In this document: positions 7,149 to 15,740 of the stretch, in pieces
Numbering within the stretch: position 1 is the first letter of the stretch
How the letters are laid out: every line of letters starts with the position of its first letter
DNA from: a virus
Virus record (IMG/VR): IMGVR_UViG_3300046171_000051
Coordinates: 1-31,077 of that record
Reading direction: 5' to 3' (one strand)
Length of the DNA stretch: 31,077 bases
The notes under the pieces: model-generated
Databases searched by the model: none
What the model saw: the letters and a program-made list of their open reading frames with translations, nothing else
Told to the model about the DNA's origin: nothing
Made by a program: the position numbers and the translations under genes

Positions 7149-9290
7149 ATGAGTTTACTACAAAAAGCATCCATAATAACTACACCTACAGCTTATGCTG
7201 AAGATTACTTATATTCTATAAAACCTGCTTTTAAATTAGGCGACAATTTAAATACAGATTTTTCGTACACAGGATTCGCTCCTAATTCAGGAGTAAAAAC
7301 TGTCTCAAATGGTGTTGTTAATTTAAGCTCAACAGGTGCTAACACATATGCAATATTAGCTTATCAAAATCAAGGTCTTATAGCTAAAGGGTATCAACAA
7401 AGATTTCAAATTAGTGGTTTTTACAGAAATATATCTGCAACAAATGTTTATGTAGCTTTTTTTAATGGTAGTTCACAAAGTACCATTGTTCCAAATTATA
7501 GTGGTACAACTTTTAAATATTTTAATGTAACAATTACAACAGGGGCAAGTAATACACAAGAGTTAAAATTTAATTCAGGCGTAACAGGTGCAAATCAAGA
7601 AGTAGAATTCAAAGATATTACAATACAACATTTAGAAGATGCCGACTTTGACTTTGACAGAAACTCAACAGGAACAAGAGTAAACGAAGATTATCTTATA
7701 GAAGATGTGCCTTATAATTTATTGACTTATAGCGAAGAAATAACATCAGGTAATGGTTGGATAATACAATCAGGAGTTACTGTAACTAACAATGATGTAT
7801 TAGCACCTAATGGCACTCTTACTGCTGATAAACTTGTAGGTAATGGAACTGTAGGTGTTTACAAACAAGTTGCTGTAACAGGGGTTGTTACTCGTTCTGT
7901 ATATTTAAAAAGTGTTACAGGAAATGTAAACGTAGTCATTAAAGACCCTATGTTAACTGTAACAACAAAAACATTATCTGTTACTCAAGAATGGCAAAGA
8001 TTTCAATTATCTGAAAGTAACGGACACGCTTCATTTTCAGGTATATGGATAGATGATATACCTGCAAGTGGTATTTATATGTGGGGTGCACAATTAGTAA
8101 AAGGCGACCAACCAAAAGACTATCTAAAAACAACAGACAGATTAGACATACCAAGAATAGATTACACAAACGGAGAGCCGAGTATCTTGCTTGAGCCAAG
8201 CAGAACAAACGATATATTAAATAATACTAATTTAAGTCAATGGCTTATTGGTGCAGGTATAACTGTAACTTCTAATGCGGTTAATTCTCCTGAGGGAATA
8301 CAAAATGCAGATAAAATAGAAAAAACTTCTCAAAGTTTTACCTATGTTAGGCAAAGTCTTGGAACAGGTTATGTAAGTGTTTTTAGTATTTTTGTAAAGC
8401 AAGGAAATTATAGATATATAGGAATTAGAAATAATGATTCAGGCCATAGTGTTTTTGACTTTGAAACTAAAAGTTTTGTAACATCATTATCAGACCACAA
8501 TTTAAGTGTACAACAGTTTCCAAATGGTTGGTTTAGATTAATAGATGAAAGAACTATATCAACAAATACAAATGGTTTAAGAGGTATAGCTTTAACACTT
8601 GCAAATGGAGCAGAATTTGATGCAGGTATACCTTTAAATGCTTTTGCTTATGCTTGGGGTGGGCAATTAGAAAACAATCAAACATACGAAACATCTCTAA
8701 TACACACTTCAGGAAGTGCAGTTACTCGTAGTGCAGATGCAGCAAACAATGCAGGAAACAGCGACTTAATAAACTCTACAGAGGGAGTGCTATATTTAGA
8801 AATAGCAGCCCTTGCTGTCGAATCAAGTGTAAGACAATTAGCAATTTCAGATGGAACTGCTAATGAAGCAGTAAAAATATTATATCTAAATTCTACACAA
8901 ATAAGAATAGAATTAAAAACAGCATCAGGAACTGATTTTGTGAAAGATGTTACTGTAACAACAAACGAGTTTCAAAAAATAGCATTACAATATAAAGCAT
9001 CTAATTATAAAGTATTTCTTAATGGTGTAGCACAAAGTGTAACACAGACATCTGCTGTTGCAAGTGGTTTAGATAGGTTTAATTTTGACAGAGGAGATGG
9101 AGCTGATGATTGGTATGGAAAAGTAAAAAGCCTTATGATATTTAAAGAAGCACTTACTGACTTAAAATTAGCAAAACTAACAGGCTACAACAACCACGAA
9201 CTATATATGAATTATTACAATAGATTAAGCTATTTAGGTTTAGTAGAAGAATACAATGTAGAATCCGATATAAACAATTATATATTATGA
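7149..9290 (+). CDS. LamG-type tail fibre / adhesin 1 (713 aa)
   Basis: First of three tandem paralogs. It has its own N-terminal ~160 residues with a carbohydrate-binding-module look. A shared block begins DADFDFDRNSTGTRVNEDYL (~164-185). It continues through a PRIDYTNGEPSILLEPSRTN motif (~345-365), which introduces another jelly-roll domain. The C-terminus is a LamG/concanavalin-like domain: GVLYLEIAALAVESSVRQLA, FQKIALQYKASNYKVFLNGV, then WYGKVKSLMIFKEAL. Such domains bind surface glycans, so host recognition is the likely role. Its stop overlaps the next gene by ATGA. Fibre versus baseplate-associated adhesin cannot be decided here. Confidence 0.7.
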   Translation: MSLLQKASIITTPTAYAEDYLYSIKPAFKLGDNLNTDFSYTGFAPNSGVKTVSNGVVNLSSTGANTYAILAYQNQGLIAKGYQQRFQISGFYRNISATNVYVAFFNGSSQSTIVPNYSGTTFKYFNVTITTGASNTQELKFNSGVTGANQEVEFKDITIQHLEDADFDFDRNSTGTRVNEDYLIEDVPYNLLTYSEEITSGNGWIIQSGVTVTNNDVLAPNGTLTADKLVGNGTVGVYKQVAVTGVVTRSVYLKSVTGNVNVVIKDPMLTVTTKTLSVTQEWQRFQLSESNGHASFSGIWIDDIPASGIYMWGAQLVKGDQPKDYLKTTDRLDIPRIDYTNGEPSILLEPSRTNDILNNTNLSQWLIGAGITVTSNAVNSPEGIQNADKIEKTSQSFTYVRQSLGTGYVSVFSIFVKQGNYRYIGIRNNDSGHSVFDFETKSFVTSLSDHNLSVQQFPNGWFRLIDERTISTNTNGLRGIALTLANGAEFDAGIPLNAFAYAWGGQLENNQTYETSLIHTSGSAVTRSADAANNAGNSDLINSTEGVLYLEIAALAVESSVRQLAISDGTANEAVKILYLNSTQIRIELKTASGTDFVKDVTVTTNEFQKIALQYKASNYKVFLNGVAQSVTQTSAVASGLDRFNFDRGDGADDWYGKVKSLMIFKEALTDLKLAKLTGYNNHELYMNYYNRLSYLGLVEEYNVESDINNYIL

Positions 9291-11269
9291 TACCAAGTTT
9301 ATTACAAATACCAAGTGCTGTAAGCGATTCTAAGCTACATTCAGTTTTACCTAATAATGGTAAAGGCGATTTCCAATTCGATAGATCAACAGGCGCAACA
9401 AGAATCAACCGAGAAGGCTTAATAGAAGAAGTAGGATATTTCTCAAGTGAGTTAGTACAAAACGGAAACTTTAGTGAATTAGGAAGCGAGTTAGTAACTA
9501 ACGGAAATTATGATGATAATAGTGCTTGGACTATAAGCGGTGGTAATGCTGAAATATTAAATGGAAAATTAAACTTTGACAATGCTGCTAATTATGGCAC
9601 AAGTGTTTCCAATTCAGCATCTGTTGTTTCAGGCAAAACATATTTGGTAAAATTTACTATTTCTAATTATTCTTCAGGTGCTGCACAAATAAGACTTGGT
9701 AGTCAATTTGGAACATCAAGAAACGCTAATGGTACTTATACAGAATATATAGTAGCTAATGCAACTTTAATTAGATTATATTCATCAAGCAACAACACGA
9801 CTTTATCAATAGACAACGTATCAGTAAAACAAGTAGACCCTAATGATAGATGGAATTTAGGTGGATGTTGGAGTTTCGGAGACAGTGTAACTTTAAGTGA
9901 TGGAACAGGAAATGATAGTATAACTCAAGCTATTTCTCTACCAACAGGTAAATTAAGAATAAAATTTGATATTATTACGAGAACACAGGGAAGTGTAAGA
10001 TTATTTATAAATAAACCTGCTTTTACGGAATTACTTAACGTAAGCGAAATTGGTAGTTATGAAATTAATGTAGACACAACATCAGGAGCAAATAATATAT
10101 ATTTTTATGCAACAAATCTTTTTATTGGTTCAATATCAAACATAAGCGTAGTAGAAGTACAAGGCGATAGACCAAGATTAAGTTACGATATAACAAATGG
10201 AGTAGTAGAAGATAAACCACATTTACTTTTAGAGCCGAGTTCTACGAATCTTGTTACGTTTAGTAATGATTACACACAAAGCACTTGGAGTAAATTAAAT
10301 TTTACAGCTAATTCAGAAACAAGTTTAGCTCCTGATGGTACAACAATTAATGGTTACAATTTTGGAGATGGTTATCTTTTTATGGATTTGGCTACTATGG
10401 TAAATGGTGCTTCTTATACAAGCTCTGTGTATATAAAAGCAAACAAAAACGGAACGATAGGGTTGAGGAAGGGTGGAGCAGGTAGTGCTGTTGAATATAC
10501 TAATATAAATTTAACTACTTCTTGGCAAAGGTTTACATCTACATCAACAGCAACAGTTGCTAATAGCGGAAGATTTTTATTAGATAATAGAACAGTAAAT
10601 GGTTTTGGTGTAAGCGACCTTAAAGTTTTTGTATATGGCGCACAAAACGAACAACAATCATTTGCTACAAGTTTTATACCCACAGCAGGAACAACTATCA
10701 CAAGAGCTGCTGAAACTTGTAACAATTCTAAACCAAGTGTAAATAGTACAGAGGGTGTTTTATATGCAGAGATAGCTGCACTTGCAAATGATAGCACAGA
10801 TAGAAGAATTACTATATCTGATGGAACAACTAATAATAGAATGTTAATTGGTTTTGATGACGCATCTAATAAAATTAAATATGTTTTATTATCATCAAAC
10901 AGTATACAAGTAAATGAAGATGTAAGTGTTAGTGATATAACACAGTTTAATAAAATAGCATTTAAATTTAAAGCTAACGATTTTGAATTATATATGAATG
11001 GTAGTGTAATTGCATCAGATACAAGTGGCAGCACTTTTTCAGCAGGAACTTTAAATGTTGTGAAGTTTGCAGGTTTTTCAGGCACAGCACAAGAGTTCTA
11101 CGGAAAAGTAAAAGCTTTAGCAGTATATAACGAAGCATTAAGCGAATCACAACTTATGCAACTAACAGGCGTAACAGCATCATCAATATATAACAACTTT
11201 GTAACAAGAACAGCATCCTTTACAGTAGAAGCATTAAACGAAGTTAAAAAAGTAATAGATAATTTATAA
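9287..11269 (+). CDS. LamG-type tail fibre / adhesin 2 (660 aa)
   Basis: Starts IPSLLQIPSAVSDSKLHSVL, then FQFDRSTGATRINREGLIEE (~27-46), the same entry motif as its neighbours. Two jelly-roll-like segments follow (each with the pattern 'W.ISGG..', 'SIDNVSVKQV'). The hinge RPRLSYDITNGVVEDKPHLL and the motif LEPSSTNLVTFSND (~300-330) come next. The C-terminal LamG domain has GVLYAEIAALANDSTDRRIT, FNKIAFKFKANDFELYMNGS and FYGKVKALAVYNEAL. It ends with a short helical tail (VEALNEVKKVIDNL) lacking in the third copy. Likely glycan-binding receptor protein; ATGA-coupled to gene 1. Confidence 0.7.
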   Translation: MIPSLLQIPSAVSDSKLHSVLPNNGKGDFQFDRSTGATRINREGLIEEVGYFSSELVQNGNFSELGSELVTNGNYDDNSAWTISGGNAEILNGKLNFDNAANYGTSVSNSASVVSGKTYLVKFTISNYSSGAAQIRLGSQFGTSRNANGTYTEYIVANATLIRLYSSSNNTTLSIDNVSVKQVDPNDRWNLGGCWSFGDSVTLSDGTGNDSITQAISLPTGKLRIKFDIITRTQGSVRLFINKPAFTELLNVSEIGSYEINVDTTSGANNIYFYATNLFIGSISNISVVEVQGDRPRLSYDITNGVVEDKPHLLLEPSSTNLVTFSNDYTQSTWSKLNFTANSETSLAPDGTTINGYNFGDGYLFMDLATMVNGASYTSSVYIKANKNGTIGLRKGGAGSAVEYTNINLTTSWQRFTSTSTATVANSGRFLLDNRTVNGFGVSDLKVFVYGAQNEQQSFATSFIPTAGTTITRAAETCNNSKPSVNSTEGVLYAEIAALANDSTDRRITISDGTTNNRMLIGFDDASNKIKYVLLSSNSIQVNEDVSVSDITQFNKIAFKFKANDFELYMNGSVIASDTSGSTFSAGTLNVVKFAGFSGTAQEFYGKVKALAVYNEALSESQLMQLTGVTASSIYNNFVTRTASFTVEALNEVKKVIDNL

Positions 11270-11272
11270 GAT

Positions 11273-12850
11273 ATGGATATACCAAGTTTATTTATGATTC
11301 CCTCAGCAGTTAGTTCAGGCAAAGTACATTCTGTATTTCCTAACTCAACGGATGCTGATTTTGACTTTAATAGAGATTCAGATGCTACTCGTGTGAATAG
11401 TGAGGGTTTAATAGAAAGAGTAGGTTATTATGGTAGTGAGTTAATTACTAATGGTGGTTTTGCTACTAATAGTGATTGGGTAGTACCTACAGGTTGGAGT
11501 ATAAACAATGGAAAAGCAATAGCTAATTTTAGTGGTGGTGCAACAGGTAGATTATCACAAACAGGTATTTCTTTTGTACAAAATAAAACATATAAAGTTG
11601 TATTTACTATATCTGATTACGAACAAGGTAGTATAAGAATAGAGTTTAGACAAGGTGGAGGTAATACAGTATCAGCAAATTATTCAGGTAATGGAACATA
11701 TACATTATACCAAGTTGCTGCACAAAATCACACACAATTAAGCATTAGAGGTTTAGGAGATGCAGTTTTAAAAGTAGACAACGTATCTGTTAAAGAACTG
11801 ATAGGCGACAGAGCAAGATTAAATTATGAAATAGAGGGAGGTTTAGTAAACACAAAGCCATCACTTTTATTAGAGCCACAAAGCACAAACCTTATAACAT
11901 ATAGTGAAGATTATAGTCAAAGTGATTGGGTAAAAAGTAAAAGTGGCTCAAATTCTTCTATACCTATTGTAACAGATAATTATGCTATTTCCCCTGATGG
12001 CACTACTAATGCAAGTAGAATACAATTTGACTGTGGTAGCACAAGTTCTTCAGATTATGTAATGATAAATCAAAACATATCATTAGATGGAAGTAGCACT
12101 TACGCTTTAAGTTTTTATATAAAAAGCAATAGTTCTGAAAATCAAAGTTTGTTGTTTTTTACACAAAGTTCTTTTGGCGCTTCTATTACTGCAACTTCAG
12201 AATGGCAAAGGGTAGAAACTACTTTAACATCAAACACAACTAATGCTCGAGGTTTTGGACTTGTAGCAAGAGGCTCAATACAACAAGAAGTTGATATATT
12301 AATATATGGAGGTCAATTAGAGCAACAAAGCTACAGTACAAGCCTAATACCAACAAACGGAAGCTCACAAACAAGAGCAGCAGAAACCTGTAATGGTGCA
12401 GGTACATCTTCTATCTTTGAAAGTTCAGAGGGAATATTATATGCTGAAATAGCAGCATTAGCTAATGATTTGTCTTTTAGAGTTTTATCAATTAATGATG
12501 GCTCAACATCAAACAATGTAGGAATCGGATATAGAAATAACTCAAATGTTATTTATACGTTTGTGCAAAGTGTTATTAATTCATCATCTGCTGTTTCTGT
12601 ATCAGACATTAAACAATACAACAAAGTTGCAGTAAGGTTTAAAAGTGGTGATTTTTCTATGTATGTAAACGGAACTGAGGTTTATACAAGTTCATCATCA
12701 TTTACTTTAAGTGGTATAAACACATTAGCATTTGATAATGGTGCAGGAGCAGCAGACTTTTATGGCAAGATACGAGATATAAGAGTATATAACACTAAAG
12801 AGATGACAGATTCAGAAGTAGATATATTATTAACTAAAATAACAAGTTAA
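11273..12850 (+). CDS. LamG-type tail fibre / adhesin 3 (525 aa)
   Basis: Third and shortest paralog, starting 3 nt after the second. It has the N-terminal IPSLFMIPSAVSSGKVHSVF, entry motif DFDFNRDSDATRVNSEGLIE, one jelly-roll ending VDNVSVKELIGDRARLNYEI, and the LLLEPQSTNLITYSEDYSQS motif. The second jelly-roll and C-terminal LamG domain include GILYAEIAALANDLSFRVLS, VAVRFKSGDFSMYVNGTEVY and FYGKIRDIRVYNTKE. Compared with gene 2 it lacks one inserted jelly-roll. Successive duplication and domain loss explain the set. Confidence 0.7.
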   Translation: MDIPSLFMIPSAVSSGKVHSVFPNSTDADFDFNRDSDATRVNSEGLIERVGYYGSELITNGGFATNSDWVVPTGWSINNGKAIANFSGGATGRLSQTGISFVQNKTYKVVFTISDYEQGSIRIEFRQGGGNTVSANYSGNGTYTLYQVAAQNHTQLSIRGLGDAVLKVDNVSVKELIGDRARLNYEIEGGLVNTKPSLLLEPQSTNLITYSEDYSQSDWVKSKSGSNSSIPIVTDNYAISPDGTTNASRIQFDCGSTSSSDYVMINQNISLDGSSTYALSFYIKSNSSENQSLLFFTQSSFGASITATSEWQRVETTLTSNTTNARGFGLVARGSIQQEVDILIYGGQLEQQSYSTSLIPTNGSSQTRAAETCNGAGTSSIFESSEGILYAEIAALANDLSFRVLSINDGSTSNNVGIGYRNNSNVIYTFVQSVINSSSAVSVSDIKQYNKVAVRFKSGDFSMYVNGTEVYTSSSSFTLSGINTLAFDNGAGAADFYGKIRDIRVYNTKEMTDSEVDILLTKITS

Positions 12851-12851
12851 G

Positions 12852-13028
12852 ATGAAATATAAATTTAATAACAGAAAAGAAGCTCTACAAAAAGTAGATG
12901 CCTTACCTACACCTCACTCACATACGATCAAACACTATGCTGAGGATGATAAATACATTGTAGAGGTAGAATGGAAAGGTGAACAATTATGGACAAATAA
13001 AAAAAAGAAAAATGATAAAAGTAAGTAA
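12852..13028 (+). CDS. Small protein (58 aa), shortened relative of the next gene
   Basis: MKYKFNNRKEALQKVDALPT, then PHSHTIKHY and IVEVEWKGEQLW, ending in a Lys-rich tail. The same order (beta strand, K.NALP, H.HTI, VxVxW) appears in the gene at 13012, so the two look paralogous. It overlaps that gene by 17 nt. Cytoplasmic, no signal peptide. Function unknown; similar short proteins follow fibre genes in Bacteroidota phages. Confidence 0.6.
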   Translation: MKYKFNNRKEALQKVDALPTPHSHTIKHYAEDDKYIVEVEWKGEQLWTNKKKKNDKSK

Positions 13029-13379
13029 ATACGAGTTCGATTCAGAGGAACAAGCGTTAGGCAAAATAAACGCTTTACCAAGTGTAAAGGATGAAGATGG
13101 TAAAGATGTACCTTCTCATAAGCATACTATCGTAAAGCTTAGGTAACATTGTAATTGAGCAAGGCGAGTACGATGATAGATGGAGATGAAACAAAAGCAC
13201 CTGTACTTTCCGACAAAGTATCACGTTGACGTTCTTTGGAAAGACATTGAAGAAACTGATGAAGACGGGAAACGTAACTATAGACCACCCTTACGGATGG
13301 AAGTCTTACGCTATAGATTTAGATAGACGAGGGTATGCACGGATTTATGGGAGTGTCTTACGTAGAAAACAAGATGTAA
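13012..13379 (+). pseudogene. Conserved phage protein broken by five +1 frame changes
   Basis: Read straight, ATG at 13012 stops at 13144-13146 after 44 residues. Removing one base at each of five places restores a 121-codon frame ending at TAA 13377-13379, which overlaps the next ATG (TAATG). The places fit CTT-A-GGT (A 13141), GAT-A-GAT (13178), GAC-A-AAG (13215), TAT-A-GAC (13282) and GAT-A-GAC (13325). Restored segments are VKLGNIVIEQGEYDD, GDETKAPVLSD, KYHVDVLWKDIEETDEDGK, DHPYGWKSYAIDLD and DEGMHGFMGVSYVENKM. I recognise this 'HPYGWKxYAIDL...G.SY..NK' end from intact Bacteroidota phage proteins. All five changes have the same sign and no stop falls inside a segment. Pseudogene, poor local sequence, or recoding; the sequence alone cannot choose. 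Confidence 0.7.
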
Positions 13380-13681
13380 TGGCAAAGATAAGCGAAGATA
13401 CTAATGTAACGTTAGACCTTAAAACAATAGGTATTATAGTGGGTGGTGCTATTAGTTTAGCAAGTATGTATTTTGCTCTGAAATCTGACATAGCTATTGC
13501 AAAAGAATTGCCTGAGCCTGAGGTTTCTAAGATTGAGTGGTCTTATAAAGATGAATTAGTAAGATCAGAAATTAGCAACACTAATGAAAAAGTAGAGGGA
13601 TTAGAAAAGTCTGTAGGTGAAATTAAAGAACAGCTTAATAAGATAGATGAAAGATTATATCAAATTAGTAAACAAAATTAG
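13379..13681 (+). CDS. One-TM plus coiled-coil protein (100 aa), lysis-region
   Basis: Start chosen at ATG 13379, which overlaps the restored stop of the preceding gene; an earlier start at 13226 would translate that gene in the wrong frame. Residues ~8-31 (LKTIGIIVGGAISLASMYFA) form one membrane segment. A Glu/Lys-rich coiled coil of ~60 residues follows, ending KIDERLYQISKQN. This TM-then-coil design, with KELPEPEV between, is common beside lysis genes of Bacteroidota phages and could be a holin accessory or spanin-like protein. It overlaps the next gene by 35 nt. Confidence 0.65.
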   Translation: MAKISEDTNVTLDLKTIGIIVGGAISLASMYFALKSDIAIAKELPEPEVSKIEWSYKDELVRSEISNTNEKVEGLEKSVGEIKEQLNKIDERLYQISKQN

Positions 13682-14000
13682 ATTATGTGTAACGATTGCT
13701 TTTTTGTGGGTATGTGCGATATCTGCACAGGTTGAAGTAATTCAGTATAGTGCTGAGTTTGTAAAAGACAATGAGGTTTCTTTAAAACCTTTTAAGGCGT
13801 ATGATGCTAAAACATTGTATATGTCAAAGGAGAGTAGTGCCTTTAAAAAACACAATATAAAATATATTCCTACAATTATATTGTTTTATAACGATGAGGA
13901 AGTAATGCGAGTAGAATCAGGTATATCTCTTAAACTTCCTGATAATGCGATACAAAGAATCGAAGAAGAAATTGAAGAAATAATAGACAGTAAATTTTAA
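13647..14000 (+). CDS. Exported thioredoxin-like protein (117 aa)
   Basis: The N-terminus has a basic region (KLVNKIRL) and a hydrophobic core (CVTIAFLWVCAISAQ), ending in an AxA-like ISAQ site: a probable signal peptide of ~28 residues. The mature part resembles a minimal thioredoxin fold, with FKKHNIKYIPTIILFYNDEE carrying the cis-Pro (IPTI) and the strand after it. No CxxC redox pair is present, so it is unlikely to be a normal oxidoreductase. Similar proteins occur in marine flavophages. It may act in the periplasm on receptor or lysis proteins; that is conjecture. Confidence 0.55.
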   Translation: MKDYIKLVNKIRLCVTIAFLWVCAISAQVEVIQYSAEFVKDNEVSLKPFKAYDAKTLYMSKESSAFKKHNIKYIPTIILFYNDEEVMRVESGISLKLPDNAIQRIEEEIEEIIDSKF

Positions 14001-14002
14001 TT

Positions 14003-15172
14003 ATGAGAACACTTATTACATTTATTATGTTTTTTGTAGTTACACAAACTACATCACAAAACCTGTTTGAGAAAATATACAAAGACTTATTTAAGTACAG
14101 TACTGTTTATGTAGCAGGTAACATTGACAATCCTAAAGAACAACCCAAAGATTATTTTGTAAGAACAAATCCTGATGGTAACATATACGCACCTCCTGTT
14201 GTTGTTGATGGTACAGATTACTATGACTTTGACTACAGGTATGGTTTTGGTATTCGTAAGATAGCAAGATTTGATTACGAAATAAAAGGAAAACATTACT
14301 ACGATGGCACAGAAAACAATATTGGACTATCAGCAAGTAGCTCTCCTGTAAGCGGTTTAGAATACACCTTTCACTTTGAGAAAGAAAGATCAAGAGACGA
14401 AATATATAAAAACCACAGATACTTCATAAAGCATAGTGGCAAATACCATATGGTAAAAGTAGAAAGTAGAAAGCAAGGTAGAGTAGATTTTAACTATCAA
14501 TCAGCAGAAGCAAGAGCTAAACTACCTATTGGAAAGAAGTTTAGTTTAAATGCAGGATTAATTTATAGAACACACGAAAGACCTTATGGCTACAACCCAA
14601 TAGAGATATGGCTAAACGAAACAAACGAAGATGGTTTTCCTGTAAATTATTGGTTTCAGCTTGGTTATAATTATGGCTTTACTGACCAATGGGTTACAAT
14701 AGATATTGACGGAGAACAAGTGTATGATTACTATTGGTATGATCCACAAGGAAACGTTGTTGCATACACAGACTTGCAATTTCGAGATACGATATTTGAG
14801 TCCCTAATTAACCGATTTAATAATGAGGTGTGGGATCAATTAGATTACTTTGGTGTATTAAGTCCTGTAGTAGGTTTTGACTTTTATCATTATAAGAAAA
14901 ACTTTTGGCTACACGCACACGGATCATACCTGCTTCCGTATCACAAATACGTACAAGGAGATATTGACTTTAGTTACCTCAACAGAAATAATTGGGGATT
15001 AGGTGGACTAAGACACGGTGCAGAGGGAGAGCAATGGGAGGATTACCAATTTGGAACTTCTTTTGGATGGATAATATCAAAAAAAATTGGGGTTTTCGTA
15101 GAGGGAGAATACACTAAGTTTTGGGATTCCAAGATATATAATTCAAGCATAGGTTTAAATTTTAGATTATGA
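14003..15172 (+). CDS. Exported beta-barrel-like outer-membrane protein (389 aa)
   Basis: Starts with a signal peptide (MRTLITFIMFFVVTQTTSQN, cut probably after TSQ). The body alternates aromatic and polar strands (YRYGFGIRKIARFDYEIKGK, FSLNAGLIYRTHERPYGY, GTSFGWIISKKIGVFVEGEY) and ends in SIGLNFRL with an aromatic residue near the C-terminus, a beta-barrel signature recognised by the BAM machinery. Phage-encoded barrel proteins are known in flavophages without a settled role. Options are altering the host surface to block later infection, or weakening the outer membrane at lysis. It overlaps the amidase by ATGA, so it is made with the lysis genes. Confidence 0.65.
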   Translation: MRTLITFIMFFVVTQTTSQNLFEKIYKDLFKYSTVYVAGNIDNPKEQPKDYFVRTNPDGNIYAPPVVVDGTDYYDFDYRYGFGIRKIARFDYEIKGKHYYDGTENNIGLSASSSPVSGLEYTFHFEKERSRDEIYKNHRYFIKHSGKYHMVKVESRKQGRVDFNYQSAEARAKLPIGKKFSLNAGLIYRTHERPYGYNPIEIWLNETNEDGFPVNYWFQLGYNYGFTDQWVTIDIDGEQVYDYYWYDPQGNVVAYTDLQFRDTIFESLINRFNNEVWDQLDYFGVLSPVVGFDFYHYKKNFWLHAHGSYLLPYHKYVQGDIDFSYLNRNNWGLGGLRHGAEGEQWEDYQFGTSFGWIISKKIGVFVEGEYTKFWDSKIYNSSIGLNFRL

Positions 15173-15597
15173 GACAAATAACAAAAATCATAGTACATTG
15201 TACAGCTACACCTGAGGGTAGAGAAGTTAACGTTGATGAAATAAGAAAGTGGCATACTGATCCTCCACGTAATTGGTCAGACATAGGTTATCATTTTCAT
15301 ATTAAGTTAGACGGAGAACTACAAGAGGGTAGACCAATAGAAAGGACAGGCGCACATTGTTCAGGACAAAACTATTGTAGTATAGGAATAAGTTATGCAG
15401 GTGGTATGACTAAAGATATGAAAGAGCCTAAAGATACACGTACACAAGCACAAAGAGAAACTTTAGTAGACCTACTACACGAACTAAAAGAGCAATACCC
15501 AAAAGCAAAGATATATGGTCATTCAGACTTCTCAACAAAAAGCTGTCCAAATTTTGATGCAAAAATGGAGTTTAGTTATATAAGTGATATGTGCTAA
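15169..15597 (+). CDS. N-acetylmuramoyl-L-alanine amidase, endolysin
   Basis: 142-aa single-domain Amidase_2 enzyme of the T7 lysozyme type. It cleaves the bond between N-acetylmuramic acid and L-alanine of peptidoglycan at the end of infection. Zinc ligands line up as His10 (IIVHCTA), His118 (YGHSD) and Cys126 (KSCPNFD). Tyr41 (GYHFHI) and Lys124 match the T7 catalytic Tyr46 and Lys128 in spacing. There is no signal peptide, so it needs a holin, supplied by the gene at 15733. TAATG overlap with the next small gene. Confidence 0.9.
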   Translation: MRQITKIIVHCTATPEGREVNVDEIRKWHTDPPRNWSDIGYHFHIKLDGELQEGRPIERTGAHCSGQNYCSIGISYAGGMTKDMKEPKDTRTQAQRETLVDLLHELKEQYPKAKIYGHSDFSTKSCPNFDAKMEFSYISDMC

Positions 15598-15740
15598 TGG
15601 ATTTTTCTGTAATACTTTTACTTCCTAATGGTTTAAATCTTGGGTTTAACTATTACCCCTCTGATGATACTTATGAATACGAGGAAATGAATATATACTT
15701 ATTAGTTGTACAACTTAAATGGAGATTTTATTATGAGTAA
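15597..15740 (+). CDS. Small lysis-region protein (47 aa)
   Basis: Begins MDFSVILLLPNGLNLGFNYY in a TAATG overlap with the endolysin and runs 8 nt into the holin gene. It is half hydrophobic (VILLLPNGL, YLLVVQLKW) with an acidic middle (DDTYEYEEMN). I recall similar short proteins with LPNGL..GF.YYP between endolysin and holin in Bacteroidota phages. It could modulate the holin; no direct evidence. Confidence 0.6.
   Translation: MDFSVILLLPNGLNLGFNYYPSDDTYEYEEMNIYLLVVQLKWRFYYE

Noticed and set aside
7098-7151. 18-codon GTG ORF with an AGGAGG-like upstream run
   Set aside because: Too short to judge, and Shine-Dalgarno sequences are rarely used in Bacteroidota; mentioned only beside its neighbour.
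10414-11085. A 223-aa ORF on the - strand inside fibre gene 2
   Set aside because: Antisense shadow of a Ser/Thr-rich coding strand; no start context, no family, and every other gene is on the + strand.
13138-13143. CUU-AGG as a Ty1-type programmed frameshift by itself
   Set aside because: Four more breaks follow in the same gene without CUU, and AGA/AGG-type Arg codons are ordinary here, so this site alone does not explain the gene.
13226-13681. A 151-aa ORF starting at 13226
   Set aside because: Its first ~50 residues are a mixed-frame reading of the broken gene at 13012; the real start of the downstream protein is ATG 13379.
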